A stretch of 64,000 bases of DNA from UKL13-3 sp044353855 (GCA_044353855.1 JBILBF010000002.1:372001-436000); one strand, 5' to 3'. Positions 16,885-25,763 are shown, counted from the stretch's first letter. Program-made: numbers and translations. Notes: generated from the sequence alone by a model not told the origin.

Positions 16885-16998
16885 TTTGTATTACGTTCTA
16901 ATCATTTTGTAAAAAATAGTAGAAAACACAAATACTTTTCAATAACTAGTTTTCAATAATTTTAAGGTGTCTAATCAAAATTGAACCATTTTTAATAA

Positions 16999-17006
16999 TA
17001 CATTTG
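16999..17006 (+). promoter_or_regulatory. Possible -7 box of kdsB
   Basis: TACATTTG matches TAnnTTTG exactly and lies 20 nt before the kdsB ATG. The -33 element is not at the usual distance, so this is tentative. Confidence 0.4.
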
Positions 17007-17025
17007 TGGTTATTAACCTTCATCC

Positions 17026-17754
17026 ATGAACATTATAGGCATCATCCCAGCACGTTTTGCATCTACCCGCTTTCCTGGAAAACCATTAATTGATATTGGT
17101 GGAAAAAGTATGATACAGCGGGTTTACGAACAATGTAAAAAAGCAACTTCCCTATCTGATGTAATTGTGGCAACTGATGATGAACGTATTGCTACTCATG
17201 TAAAATCGTTTGGCGGAAAAGTGGCCATGACCAAAATTAATCACCAAAGCGGAACGGATAGATGCGAAGAAGTGATGCAAACGTATACCGGTTTATGTGA
17301 TGCCATCATCAATATACAAGGTGACGAACCGTTTATTGACCCCGAACAAATTAATACTTTAGCCAATGTTTTTTACCAACCCCATGTGCAATTGGTTACC
17401 CTGAAAAAAAAGATGGAACTCGAAGCGGATATATTAAATCCAAACATGGTAAAAGTGATAACTAACCAACAAGGTGAAGCTATTTATTTTTCCCGATCGC
17501 CCATTCCATACCGCAGAAACCCTGAAGCAAACATTATTTATTATAAACATATTGGCATTTATGGCTACCGCAAAGAAACCTTAACCGCTATTACACAACT
17601 CCCTTTGGGAATATTGGAACAAGCCGAAAACCTTGAACAACTCAGGTGGATTGAGCATGGTTTTAACATTATGCTGGTTGAAACCTCTATTGAAAATATT
17701 GCCATTGATACACCCGATGATTTAGCACGTGTTGAAAAGTATTTGAAAACCTGA
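17026..17754 (+). CDS. kdsB: 3-deoxy-manno-octulosonate cytidylyltransferase
   Basis: Activates Kdo as CMP-Kdo for lipid A-core synthesis. The 242-residue cytosolic enzyme begins IIGIIPARFASTRFPGKPL, the CTP-binding signature (about 2-20). It has IVATDDERI (about 48), the NIQGDEPFIDPEQI metal and Kdo site (about 96-109), YKHIGIYGYRKETL (about 166-179) and the closing LEQAENLEQLRW. Its presence shows an LPS-bearing outer membrane. A TACATTTG box precedes it. Confidence 0.94.
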   Translation: MNIIGIIPARFASTRFPGKPLIDIGGKSMIQRVYEQCKKATSLSDVIVATDDERIATHVKSFGGKVAMTKINHQSGTDRCEEVMQTYTGLCDAIINIQGDEPFIDPEQINTLANVFYQPHVQLVTLKKKMELEADILNPNMVKVITNQQGEAIYFSRSPIPYRRNPEANIIYYKHIGIYGYRKETLTAITQLPLGILEQAENLEQLRWIEHGFNIMLVETSIENIAIDTPDDLARVEKYLKT

Positions 17755-17763
17755 GCAAAAGCA

Positions 17764-17796
17764 GTTAGGCAAGTGCCCTAGTTTTACTTACTTTTG
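17764..17796 (+). promoter_or_regulatory. Promoter candidate of pyrG
   Basis: TACTTTTG (17789-17796) is an exact -7 box. GTTA at 17764-17767, 21 nt upstream, is a poor -33 element. Transcription would start near 17802 and give a leader of nearly 90 nt. Confidence 0.45.
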
Positions 17797-17820
17797 TATC
17801 CCATATAGTAAACAACTATT

Positions 17821-17861
17821 ATGGGCCAACGAGTAAAGGGTTTCCTTCTCTTTTAACCCTT
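17821..17861 (+). promoter_or_regulatory. pyrG leader: 11-codon reading frame overlapping a hairpin
   Basis: An ATG at 17821 opens an 11-codon frame (MGQRVKGFLLF) ending TAA at 17854-17856. It overlaps a 7-bp stem, AAGGGTT (17836-17842) with AACCCTT (17855-17861). No T-run follows, so it is not a terminator. It could affect translation of pyrG, or be chance. Confidence 0.3.
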
Positions 17862-17889
17862 CATCCAAAAGCTAAAACTCGTTTCATTC

Positions 17890-19503
17890 ATGAATAATTG
17901 TAAATATATTTTTGTTACAGGTGGTGTTACTTCATCATTAGGAAAAGGCATTATCTCTGCATCATTAGCCAAATTATTGCAAGCACGCGGATACTCCGTA
18001 ACCATTCAAAAATTTGATCCCTATATTAATATCGATCCCGGAACACTTAACCCATACGAACATGGCGAATGTTTTGTAACAGAAGATGGTGCCGAAACTG
18101 ATTTAGATTTAGGACATTATGAACGTTTTTTAAATGTCCCAACATCGCAAGCCAATAATGTTACCACTGGACGTATTTACCAATATGTAATGGACAAAGA
18201 GCGCGAAGGTGCTTTTTTAGGAAAAACGGTTCAAGTCATTCCACATATTACCGATGAAATAAAACGCAGAATAAAACTATTAGGCGAAACTGGTAAATAC
18301 GAAATAGTAATAACTGAACTTGGTGGAACAGTGGGCGATATTGAAGCTTTACCTTATATTGAAGCAGTTCGCCAATTAAAATGGGAATTAAAACCCGAAG
18401 ATGTGATGGTGGTTCACCTTACCTTGTTACCTTACTTAAGCACTTCACAGGAACTAAAAACTAAACCCACACAACACTCGGTAAAATTATTATTGGAAAG
18501 TGGTGTACAACCCGATGTATTGGTTTGCCGTGCCGAACATCCGATTAGCAAAGAAGCCAAACGTAAAATTGCATTGTTCTGTAATGTTAGCCAAAACTCA
18601 GTAATTGAAGCACTGGACATGCAAACCATTTACGATGTACCCATGGCTATGCTCAAAGAAAAATTAGACAAAACGGTATTGAGCAGGCTAAAACTTTCGG
18701 CTAAAAATGAGCCAGATATGACCAGCTGGTTAAGCTTTTTAACCCGTCACAAAAATCCCAAACACGAGGTGAAAATTGGTTTGGTTGGAAAGTATGTTGA
18801 ACTGCCCGATGCATACAAATCGATTGCTGAATCATTTGTACATGCTGGTGCCAAAAATGAGTGCAAAGTAAAATTAGAATACATCCACTCTGAATTGATT
18901 ACAGATGATAACGCCAAATACAAACTGGGACATTTAGATGGAATATTGGTAGCCCCAGGTTTTGGCGATAGAGGTGTTGATGGAAAAATATCAGCCATTA
19001 AATATGCGCGCGAACATAAAGTTCCTTTCTTTGGAATATGCTTAGGAATGCAAGTTGCTGTAATCGAATTTGCTCGCAATGTACTTGGATTTAAAGATGC
19101 CCATTCAACAGAGATGAATGCCAAAACCAAACATCCGGTAATTGATATGATGCCCGACCAAAAGAAAATTACGGCCAAAGGTGGAACCATGCGTTTAGGT
19201 GCATATGCTTGTGAATTGGTAAAAGATAGCAAAGCTTATAGGGCTTACGAAAAAAGTAAAATAACCGAACGCCACCGCCACCGCTATGAGTTTAATAGCA
19301 AATACACACCTGACTTTGAAGCAAAAGGAATGGCTATTACAGGTATTAACCCTGATACCAAGCTAGCCGAAATTGTGGAAGTGAAAAACCATCCTTTTTT
19401 TATGGGCGTTCAGTTCCATCCCGAATATAAAAGTACCGTAGAGAACCCTCATCCGTTATTTGTGAAGTTTGTGAAGGCGGCTATTGTTCAAAGTAATTCG
19501 TAG
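17890..19503 (+). CDS. pyrG: CTP synthase
   Basis: Makes CTP from UTP, ATP and glutamine. The 537-residue protein has an amidoligase domain starting KYIFVTGGVTSSLGKGI (about 4-20) with DPYINIDPGTLNPYEHGE and the ITELGGTVGDIE Mg/UTP region. The C-terminal glutaminase (about 290-537) has the oxyanion segment LVAPGFGDRG, the nucleophile FFGICLGMQ and the His-Glu pair QFHPEYKS. Length equals the family norm. It is a single gene with its own promoter-like box and a structured leader. Confidence 0.96.
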   Translation: MNNCKYIFVTGGVTSSLGKGIISASLAKLLQARGYSVTIQKFDPYINIDPGTLNPYEHGECFVTEDGAETDLDLGHYERFLNVPTSQANNVTTGRIYQYVMDKEREGAFLGKTVQVIPHITDEIKRRIKLLGETGKYEIVITELGGTVGDIEALPYIEAVRQLKWELKPEDVMVVHLTLLPYLSTSQELKTKPTQHSVKLLLESGVQPDVLVCRAEHPISKEAKRKIALFCNVSQNSVIEALDMQTIYDVPMAMLKEKLDKTVLSRLKLSAKNEPDMTSWLSFLTRHKNPKHEVKIGLVGKYVELPDAYKSIAESFVHAGAKNECKVKLEYIHSELITDDNAKYKLGHLDGILVAPGFGDRGVDGKISAIKYAREHKVPFFGICLGMQVAVIEFARNVLGFKDAHSTEMNAKTKHPVIDMMPDQKKITAKGGTMRLGAYACELVKDSKAYRAYEKSKITERHRHRYEFNSKYTPDFEAKGMAITGINPDTKLAEIVEVKNHPFFMGVQFHPEYKSTVENPHPLFVKFVKAAIVQSNS

Positions 19504-19512
19504 GTAGGGTTA

Positions 19513-19557
19513 TTTGTTATTTAGTTGTTTGTTATTTAGTTGTTTGTTATTTAGTTA
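19513..19557. repeat. Tandem 15-mer, three perfect copies
   Basis: TTTGTTATTTAGTTG is repeated three times head to tail (19513-19527, 19528-19542, 19543-19557; the last copy ends in A). It starts 10 nt past the pyrG stop. Confidence 0.9.
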
Positions 19558-19635
19558 TTTAAATAAATAAAAAAATCAAATACTGGATATTATTTTTTCG
19601 GTACAATGAATAACCCTCAAACGGTTACTCAACTT

Positions 19636-19700
19636 CCATAACAATAGTTTAACCCTATCAACCATTCACCTTATCAACGATTAAACAACTAATAACCAAC
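19636..19700. repeat. ATCAACC-type words upstream of yidC
   Basis: ACCCTATCAACCATTCACC, TTATCAACGATTAAAC and AATAACCAAC words resemble the AATCAAC low-complexity vocabulary seen elsewhere. They end just before the yidC promoter. Confidence 0.35.
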
Positions 19701-19705
19701 AACAC

Positions 19706-19735
19706 TTGCTTACTACCCGATTAACCTTACTTTTG
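19706..19735 (+). promoter_or_regulatory. Promoter of yidC
   Basis: TTG (19706-19708), a 19-nt spacer and TACTTTTG (19728-19735) match the Bacteroidota primary-sigma consensus TTTG-N19-TAnnTTTG. The yidC ATG follows 21 nt later. Confidence 0.7.
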
Positions 19736-19756
19736 CACCCGATTTTACAGTAATAT

Positions 19757-21574
19757 ATGGAAATGGACAGAAATTCGATTATTGGCCTTGTGCTAATATT
19801 TTTAATACTTGTAGGCTTTGCTTGGTACAACCAACCCAGCGAAATAGAGTTGCAAACAATGAAACGCACTCAAGATTCAATTTCGCTTGTTAGAAGAGAA
19901 GCTGATAGTTTGGCAATGGCCGAAATGAAATTGCAATCAGCAACCGATTCATTAACCAAAAACACATTTGATATCGCTGCCGCACAAGCTAGCTATGGCA
20001 CGTTTGCATCGTTTAGCAAAGGGGAAGAAACTTTTACAACACTTGAAAACGATGAACTACTGGTAACGTTTACCAATAAAGGTGGTCGCATCTACAGTGT
20101 TCAACTCAAAAATCAAAAACGCTATGATAAAACAGCACTTATTTTATTTTCGGGCAACAACAATCGTTTTGGGTACACCTTTACCACTGCCGATGGCAAA
20201 ACCATTAACACCCAAGATTTATATTTTACACCTGTAAAAGGCAGTGATGGAAAATCAATGGCCATGCAAGTAAAATTAGCCGATGGACAATACATTGAAC
20301 AACAATATGCTTTTGTTGCCGACAACAACCAAAAAGTAGCCTACAAATTAAATTTAGTTGGTTTGCAAAACACCATTGCTGCAAGCAATAACCACCTCGA
20401 TTTAAACTGGCAACAACATATTATTCACCAAGAAAAAAACTTTGAAAATGAAGTACGCACTTCTACCGTATATTTTAAAACAGGTGAAGAAGAACCCGAT
20501 TTTATCAGCGAAAGCAAAGAAGAGAAAAAAGACCTTACCACTCCTACACAATGGATTTCGGTTAAACAACAGTTTTTTAACGCAACCATTATTGGCGATA
20601 AACCTTTTGTAACAGCCAATGTAGAAACCCGCAACGACCCAAGTGGCGAATTTGTAAAAGCAGTATCTACAAATGTAACCGTACCATACACCCATAATGG
20701 CAGCGAAACTTTTGGACTCACCTTTTATTATGGACCCAACCACTACAAATCATTAGCTAAGTTAGATATTCAATTAGAGCGCATTATTCCAATGGGTTGG
20801 GGTATTTTTAGATGGGTAAACAAATATTTTGTTATCAATGTGTTTTACTTTTTGAGCAAATACATTGGCAGTTTTGGTATCATTATTTTGTTGCTTACTA
20901 TTTTAATTAAAACATTGGTATTGCCAATGGTATACAAATCATACATATCGGCTGCTAAAATGCGTGTACTCAAACCTGAGTTAGACGAAATTAAAGAACG
21001 TGTAGGTGATGACATGACCAAAATACAACAAGAGAATATGAAACTTTACCAAAAAGTGGGTGTAAATCCTTTGGGTGGTTGTATTCCCATGTTGTTGCAA
21101 TTACCTATTTTATTTGCCATGTTTCAGTTTTTCCCTTCCGCATTTGAGTTGAGGCAAGAAGCCTTTTTATGGGCCGATGACCTTTCAACTTACGATAGTA
21201 TTTACACTTTACCATTTACCTTACCTGGGTATGGAAACCATGTAAGTTTATTTACCATTTTAATGACCATTTCATCCTTAGCATACACCCATTACAACAA
21301 CCAAATGACAGCCGTAACAGGGCAAATGAAATGGCTCAGTTATTTGATGCCTGTAATTTTTATGTTTGTATTAAATAGCTATGCAGCTGGATTAAATTAT
21401 TATTACTTTTTATCCAATATAGCTACAGTTGGTCAGCAGTTAATTATCCGTTTGTTTGTGGATGATAAAGCCATACATGCTCAGTTGCAAGAGAACAAAA
21501 AGAAACCCCAAAAGGTATCCAAGTTTCAGGAAAAACTTTCGGAAATGGCGAAACAACGAGGTATTAAAAAATAA
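19757..21574 (+). CDS. yidC: Membrane protein insertase YidC
   Basis: Inserts and folds inner-membrane proteins with or without SecYEG. The 605-residue protein has an N-terminal helix (about 6-22, IIGLVLIFLILVGFAWY), a large periplasmic beta-supersandwich domain (about 60-350) and the conserved 60-kDa IMP domain with several helices (about 365-575). The cytoplasmic loop lies between them (KMRVLKPELDEIKERVGDD). The C terminus is basic (KKKPQKVSKFQEKL...RGIKK), which favours ribosome contact. The annotated start gives MEMDRNS; the second Met is equally possible. It lies downstream of a clear promoter. Confidence 0.95.
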   Translation: MEMDRNSIIGLVLIFLILVGFAWYNQPSEIELQTMKRTQDSISLVRREADSLAMAEMKLQSATDSLTKNTFDIAAAQASYGTFASFSKGEETFTTLENDELLVTFTNKGGRIYSVQLKNQKRYDKTALILFSGNNNRFGYTFTTADGKTINTQDLYFTPVKGSDGKSMAMQVKLADGQYIEQQYAFVADNNQKVAYKLNLVGLQNTIAASNNHLDLNWQQHIIHQEKNFENEVRTSTVYFKTGEEEPDFISESKEEKKDLTTPTQWISVKQQFFNATIIGDKPFVTANVETRNDPSGEFVKAVSTNVTVPYTHNGSETFGLTFYYGPNHYKSLAKLDIQLERIIPMGWGIFRWVNKYFVINVFYFLSKYIGSFGIIILLLTILIKTLVLPMVYKSYISAAKMRVLKPELDEIKERVGDDMTKIQQENMKLYQKVGVNPLGGCIPMLLQLPILFAMFQFFPSAFELRQEAFLWADDLSTYDSIYTLPFTLPGYGNHVSLFTILMTISSLAYTHYNNQMTAVTGQMKWLSYLMPVIFMFVLNSYAAGLNYYYFLSNIATVGQQLIIRLFVDDKAIHAQLQENKKKPQKVSKFQEKLSEMAKQRGIKK

Positions 21575-21576
21575 AT

Positions 21577-21618
21577 TCGAATAATGAATTTCGAATAATG
21601 AATTTCGAATAATGAATT
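21577..21618. repeat. Tandem 14-mer, three copies
   Basis: TCGAATAATGAATT is repeated three times (period 14) directly after the yidC stop and is followed by a half-copy TCGAAATTCGAA. The unit contains TTCGAA, so it can pair with itself. Confidence 0.88.
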
Positions 21619-21791
21619 TCGAAATTCGAAATAAATAAAAATCTTTAACCATTTAAAATGCTGCGAAACACATCGTGGCATTTTTTATATAAAGCCATTA
21701 CTTTCATTGCAGGTAACTGCTCCAATAACTAAAATAAAGTTCTTCAAAAACACGCACAGAACTCTACACAAAATTTTGTATGTTGCACCCA

Positions 21792-23828
21792 ATGCAATTT
21801 GTCTATCCTTCGTTTTTGCTTGCCTTAGCTGCAATTGCTATTCCCATCATCATTCACCTGTTTCATTTCAGGCGGTACAAAAAAATTGTTTTTAGCGATA
21901 TCCGTTTTTTAAAACAGGTACAAGAACAAAACAAGTCGAAACAAAAAATTAAAGACTTGCTCATTTTGCTTGCCCGTATATTGGCAATCATATTTTTGGT
22001 ATTGGCATTTGCCCAACCGTTTATTCCAAGCCAACACTCGTTAGCACTCAAAGGGCAAAAAGCTGTTAGTGTTTTTGTAGACAATTCGTTTTCGATGAAC
22101 AGTGAAGGCAACGAAGGAATACTATTGGAAACTGCTAAAACCAAAGCCCGTGCCATTGTAAAAGCATACGGTGCCGATGATGAATTTCAAATACTAACCC
22201 ATGATATGGAAGGCAAACACCAACGGTTGGTAAACAAAACAGATGCCTTATTGTGGATTGACGAAATTAAAATAACACCTGCATCAGCTCCCTTAAGTTC
22301 CATTCTCAAACGCCAAAAACAAGCCCTCGAAAAAGCAGGCAACCAAACTAAGTTGCAGTATATCGTTTCCGATTTTCAGCAACAAATGTGCGATGTACAA
22401 AATATACCAGTAGATTCAAGCATCATTCTCCATTTAATACCCATTACTGCCAATACCCAACAAAATATATCAGTCGATTCGGTTTGGTTTGCCAATCCTG
22501 TCATTCAAGGCAATACCCCAACCCTGCTCAAAGCCCGTATTCGCAATTACGGAACAGAAGCTGTTGAAGCTATTGCAGTAAAACTTAACCTGAATGGACA
22601 ACAGAAAGGATTGCAAAATAGCAATTGCCCAGCACGCTCATTTGTAGATATAACATTTCCGATTACACCTACGGGTGCTGCATTACAACAAGGTAGCATC
22701 AGTTTGATGGATAATCCCATCATATTTGACGATAAGTGTTACTTTAGTTTTAGCCCAATTACCGAGTACAATGTATTGAGCATGAATGCAGCCGAACCCA
22801 ATACCTATATTACCAAATTGTATGCAAGCGACCCGATTTACAAACTCACACAAGCAGCACAAAACCAACTTAACTATGCACTTTTTGGCAAGCAACAACT
22901 CATTATTTTAAACGAACCACAAACCATTAGCAGTGGGCTGTTGCAGGAACTTACAAAATACATTGAACAAGGCGGGCAGTTACTAATTGTTCCACCCCAA
23001 ACAGCAACAACGGTTGGAGGTATCAATACATTATTGTCTGCATTGCAATTGCCCAATTATGGTTTAGTCCTTCAACAAAAATTGACTGTGAGTAGCATTC
23101 AATCACAAAGTGGACTATTTAAAAATGTATTTCAACGGTTGCCACAAAATATGGACTTTCCTTCGGTAACACAATACTATGCTTTGCAACGCAACAATAC
23201 CACCAAAGGAAAACCAGTGATGGAATTGAGTAATGGGCAACCATTTGTATGGCAAGCTACCTATAAAAAAGGAACTGTTGTATTACTTTCCACTCCTCTA
23301 AATACAGCGTGGAGCAACTTACCCCAACACTCGGTATATGTACCCATGATGCTTAATTTAGGAATGGGTAATAGCCGAGCCGAAAACGTATACTACACCA
23401 TTGGCAGACCTCAATGGATTGAGTGTACAAGAATTAAAAGTGCCGAAAAACTGATTCGGATATGGTCAACCGAAACGGAACTCGCTTTTGAAACTAGTCA
23501 GCGTAATGGTAAAACAGCCTTTTACCTCGATCAACCTTTATCCAAATCAGGCATTTACAATATTGCCAATCAAAATGCCCCAAAAGTTGAGCAACTCATT
23601 GCCTTTAATTTTGACCGAACAGAATCAGATTTACAGCAATGGAAAATAGAGGATATGAAAAGCTTCATAGGTAATTGGCCAAATGCCCGTTTAAGTACCG
23701 AAAACACAGAAACACTTCAAAATAGTATTGCCAACGATATGTATGGAACACCCTTTTGGAGATATTGTGTGTGGCTAACTTTGGTTTTTGTGTTGATTGA
23801 GATACTTTTGCTTAGACTCTTGAAATAA
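21792..23828 (+). CDS. BatA-type membrane protein with VWA-like domain
   Basis: Inner-membrane protein of 678 residues. The N-terminal BatA domain (about 1-75) starts MQFVYPSFLLALAAIAIPI and includes HLFHFRRYKKIVFSDIRFL, then a second helix (LARILAIIFLVLAFAQPF). A von Willebrand A-like domain follows with DNSFSM as the DxSxS metal site (about 93-98). A long periplasmic part and a C-terminal helix (YCVWLTLVFVLIEILLLRLL) complete it. The frame also opens at 21780 (MLHP), but the Met at 21792 matches family starts. Such proteins are conserved in Bacteroidota and distinct from the MoxR-Bat operon members; the role is unknown. The next gene block begins at its stop codon. Confidence 0.82.
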   Translation: MQFVYPSFLLALAAIAIPIIIHLFHFRRYKKIVFSDIRFLKQVQEQNKSKQKIKDLLILLARILAIIFLVLAFAQPFIPSQHSLALKGQKAVSVFVDNSFSMNSEGNEGILLETAKTKARAIVKAYGADDEFQILTHDMEGKHQRLVNKTDALLWIDEIKITPASAPLSSILKRQKQALEKAGNQTKLQYIVSDFQQQMCDVQNIPVDSSIILHLIPITANTQQNISVDSVWFANPVIQGNTPTLLKARIRNYGTEAVEAIAVKLNLNGQQKGLQNSNCPARSFVDITFPITPTGAALQQGSISLMDNPIIFDDKCYFSFSPITEYNVLSMNAAEPNTYITKLYASDPIYKLTQAAQNQLNYALFGKQQLIILNEPQTISSGLLQELTKYIEQGGQLLIVPPQTATTVGGINTLLSALQLPNYGLVLQQKLTVSSIQSQSGLFKNVFQRLPQNMDFPSVTQYYALQRNNTTKGKPVMELSNGQPFVWQATYKKGTVVLLSTPLNTAWSNLPQHSVYVPMMLNLGMGNSRAENVYYTIGRPQWIECTRIKSAEKLIRIWSTETELAFETSQRNGKTAFYLDQPLSKSGIYNIANQNAPKVEQLIAFNFDRTESDLQQWKIEDMKSFIGNWPNARLSTENTETLQNSIANDMYGTPFWRYCVWLTLVFVLIEILLLRLLK

Positions 23829-24318
23829 GTTCATAGCTAATAGATAAAGGATCATAGTTTTGGGTAGTTACTTTTAATGAATAGAAGTTATGGCATTTAA
23901 GTTTGAGAATTTATTAGTTTGGCAAAAAGCCATGGAAATTATCGAACAGGTAAATGTTGTTGCTAAAAAATTCCCCAACGATGAAATGTATGTATTAACC
24001 TCTCAACTGAAAAGAGCTGCCGATTCAACAGCACTCAATATAGCTGAAGGTTCACAAGGCCAATCGAAAGCAGAATTCAGACGCTTTTTAGGAATTGCAC
24101 TTCGCTCAGGAATAGAAGTAGTTGGATGTTTATTTATCGCACAAACTAGAAATATTATTTCAACAGAGGATTTTAACTTACTATATGCAAAAGAAGAAGA
24201 GTTAGCCAAGATGATTCAATCACTCAGAAAAACTTTAGAAAATTAAGTAATTTGAACAAGGTAAATACGAAATTGTAATCCATTAACTACTAAAAGCTTG
24301 ATCTATGATCTATGAACT
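23828..24318. mobile_element. Putative element: four-helix-bundle gene between inverted repeats
   Basis: A 22-nt imperfect inverted repeat bounds this 491-bp segment: left arm 23828-23849 (AGTTCATAGCTAATAG...) and right arm 24297-24318 (reverse complement AGTTCATAGATCATAG...), with 19 of 22 positions matching. Inside is a single gene of the 23S-IVS/four-helix-bundle family. The left arm begins on the last base of the upstream stop codon and the right arm ends 6 nt before the next start codon. No clear target duplication is visible. Related ends occur alone at 13308, 43731 and 48243. The mobile nature is an inference. Confidence 0.45.
23890..24246 (+). CDS. Four-helix-bundle protein (23S rRNA IVS-protein family)
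   Basis: A 118-residue all-helical protein of the TIGR02436/PF05635 type. The hallmark FKFENLLVWQKAMEI opens it; SQLKRAADSTALNIAEGSQGQS (about 38-59, with the conserved NIAEG) and EFRRFLGIALRSGIEV follow, and a last helix ends LAKMIQSLRKTLEN. The family is best known from intervening sequences within 23S rRNA genes, where it pentamerises, and is structurally related to the Avd accessory protein of diversity-generating retroelements. Here it is standalone, between a BatA-like gene and a pyrC homologue, and is bracketed by CATAG inverted repeats. The molecular role is unknown. Confidence 0.9.
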   Translation: MAFKFENLLVWQKAMEIIEQVNVVAKKFPNDEMYVLTSQLKRAADSTALNIAEGSQGQSKAEFRRFLGIALRSGIEVVGCLFIAQTRNIISTEDFNLLYAKEEELAKMIQSLRKTLEN

Positions 24319-24324
24319 AAACAA

Positions 24325-25599
24325 ATGAAACTACTACTAACAAACGCAACCATTGTCGATTCAGAGTCGGCTTTTCACAACAAAAAATGTGATCTATTCA
24401 TTAACAATGGAATAATTGAGGATATTCAACTCAGTAGTAAAAAAGCATTTCCCGCTTCGCTAAAATCTTTTGATTGCAAAGGATCTTTTGTAAGTGCAGG
24501 TTTTGCAGATATGCGTGCTGCCTTGCGCGAACCTGGATTTGAGTTTAAAGAAGATTTGAAAAGTGCTGCTAATGCAGCTGTTGCGGGTGGTTATACCATT
24601 GTGGCTTGTTTGCCAAACACCGAGCCTGTTTTGCAACACAAAGCTGATATTGAATTTGTGTACCGCAAAGCTGATGCGTTGCCCATTCATATTTTGCCTT
24701 ATGGTGCTTTATCTAAAAACCGCAAAGGTGAAGACATGAATGAACTGTATGATATGCACCAAGCAGGTGCTATTGCATTTACCGATGCTAACAAACCATT
24801 GAGAGATGCGGGTTTAATGTTACGTGCATTGTTGTATAGCAAAATATTTGGGGGATTGGTTTTAAGTCATGCCGATGATATTTCAATAAGTGTTGGAGGT
24901 AGAATGAATGAAGGCGAAGTAAGCACTAGTTTGGGTTTAAAGGGTATTCCCGCTATTGCCGAAGAGTTAATGATTATGCGCGATTTGGAACTAGCTAAAT
25001 ATGCTGATGCACCCATTCATATTTCTCATATTTCTACCAAAGGAAGTGTAGAGCTTATTCGCAAAGCAAAAAAACAAGGGTTAAAAGTTACTTGCGATGT
25101 GGCTGTGGCTAATATATGTTTTACCGATGATGCCTTGTTAGGCTTTGATAGTAACTATAAATTAACACCACCCCTGCGAACTGCAACCGATAAAAAGGCC
25201 TTGTGGGAAGGATTGGTTGATGGCACAATTGATTGTATTGTAACCGACCACCATCCCGAAGATAGTGAACACAAAAACGTAGAATACGAATACGCAGCCC
25301 AAGGAATGATTATGTTGCAAACAGCTTATTCATTAGTGAATCAATATGCCCCTAAAACATTTACAACAGCGCATTTGGTTAAAACGATGGCCAGCAATCC
25401 GCGTACAATATTGAAGCAAGCACTTAGCATAAACAAAGGTGCCAAAGCCGAACTTACCATTTTTAATACTAAAGAAACTTGGGAATACACCGAAAAAAAT
25501 AATGCCTCACGCTCCAAAAATTCACCCGTACTCAACACAAAACTTACAGGTAAAATTATTGGTGTAATTAATAAAAATCAGTTTTTAAAACCCAGTTAA
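24325..25599 (+). CDS. Dihydroorotase homologue lacking metal ligands (PyrC'-like)
   Basis: A 424-residue amidohydrolase-fold protein closest to class I dihydroorotases (LPNTEPV, AFTD, HISHISTKGSVELIRKAK, TPPLRT and DGTIDCIVTDHHPED are all in order). The usual DxHxHxR signature reads DMRAALR at 62-68, so both N-terminal His ligands are replaced (R64, A66). The usual HH before FTDD is AN, and AHCED reads SHADD. It is therefore probably catalytically dead, comparable to the PyrC'/PyrX pseudo-dihydroorotases that support aspartate transcarbamoylase. An active enzyme should be encoded elsewhere. It lies immediately downstream of the four-helix element. Confidence 0.8.
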   Translation: MKLLLTNATIVDSESAFHNKKCDLFINNGIIEDIQLSSKKAFPASLKSFDCKGSFVSAGFADMRAALREPGFEFKEDLKSAANAAVAGGYTIVACLPNTEPVLQHKADIEFVYRKADALPIHILPYGALSKNRKGEDMNELYDMHQAGAIAFTDANKPLRDAGLMLRALLYSKIFGGLVLSHADDISISVGGRMNEGEVSTSLGLKGIPAIAEELMIMRDLELAKYADAPIHISHISTKGSVELIRKAKKQGLKVTCDVAVANICFTDDALLGFDSNYKLTPPLRTATDKKALWEGLVDGTIDCIVTDHHPEDSEHKNVEYEYAAQGMIMLQTAYSLVNQYAPKTFTTAHLVKTMASNPRTILKQALSINKGAKAELTIFNTKETWEYTEKNNASRSKNSPVLNTKLTGKIIGVINKNQFLKPS

Positions 25600-25714
25600 G
25601 AATCGAAAGGACAAGACACGAGACAACGAGAATAGATACCTACTGTGCTCTCAAAAATAACAAACGACACAGCGGACCTTGGGCTGCCGACCGCAGACAA
25701 ACTCAAGCAAAAAA

Positions 25715-25763
25715 ATAACTTAATCAACCCAACCAACTTAATCAACCTAAACAACTTAAAAAC
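25715..25763. repeat. AATCAACC low-complexity repeat
   Basis: AACTTAATCAACC is repeated about three times with small changes right up to the next ATG. It has the same vocabulary as 15263-15383. Confidence 0.6.

Noticed and set aside
23890..24246. Avd accessory gene of a diversity-generating retroelement
   Set aside because: Avd is structurally related, but there is no reverse transcriptase, template repeat or variable repeat nearby.
25600..25714. GC-richer spacer after the dihydroorotase homologue as an RNA gene
   Set aside because: No tRNA cloverleaf or stable long hairpin could be drawn; it looks like another mixture of spacer words.
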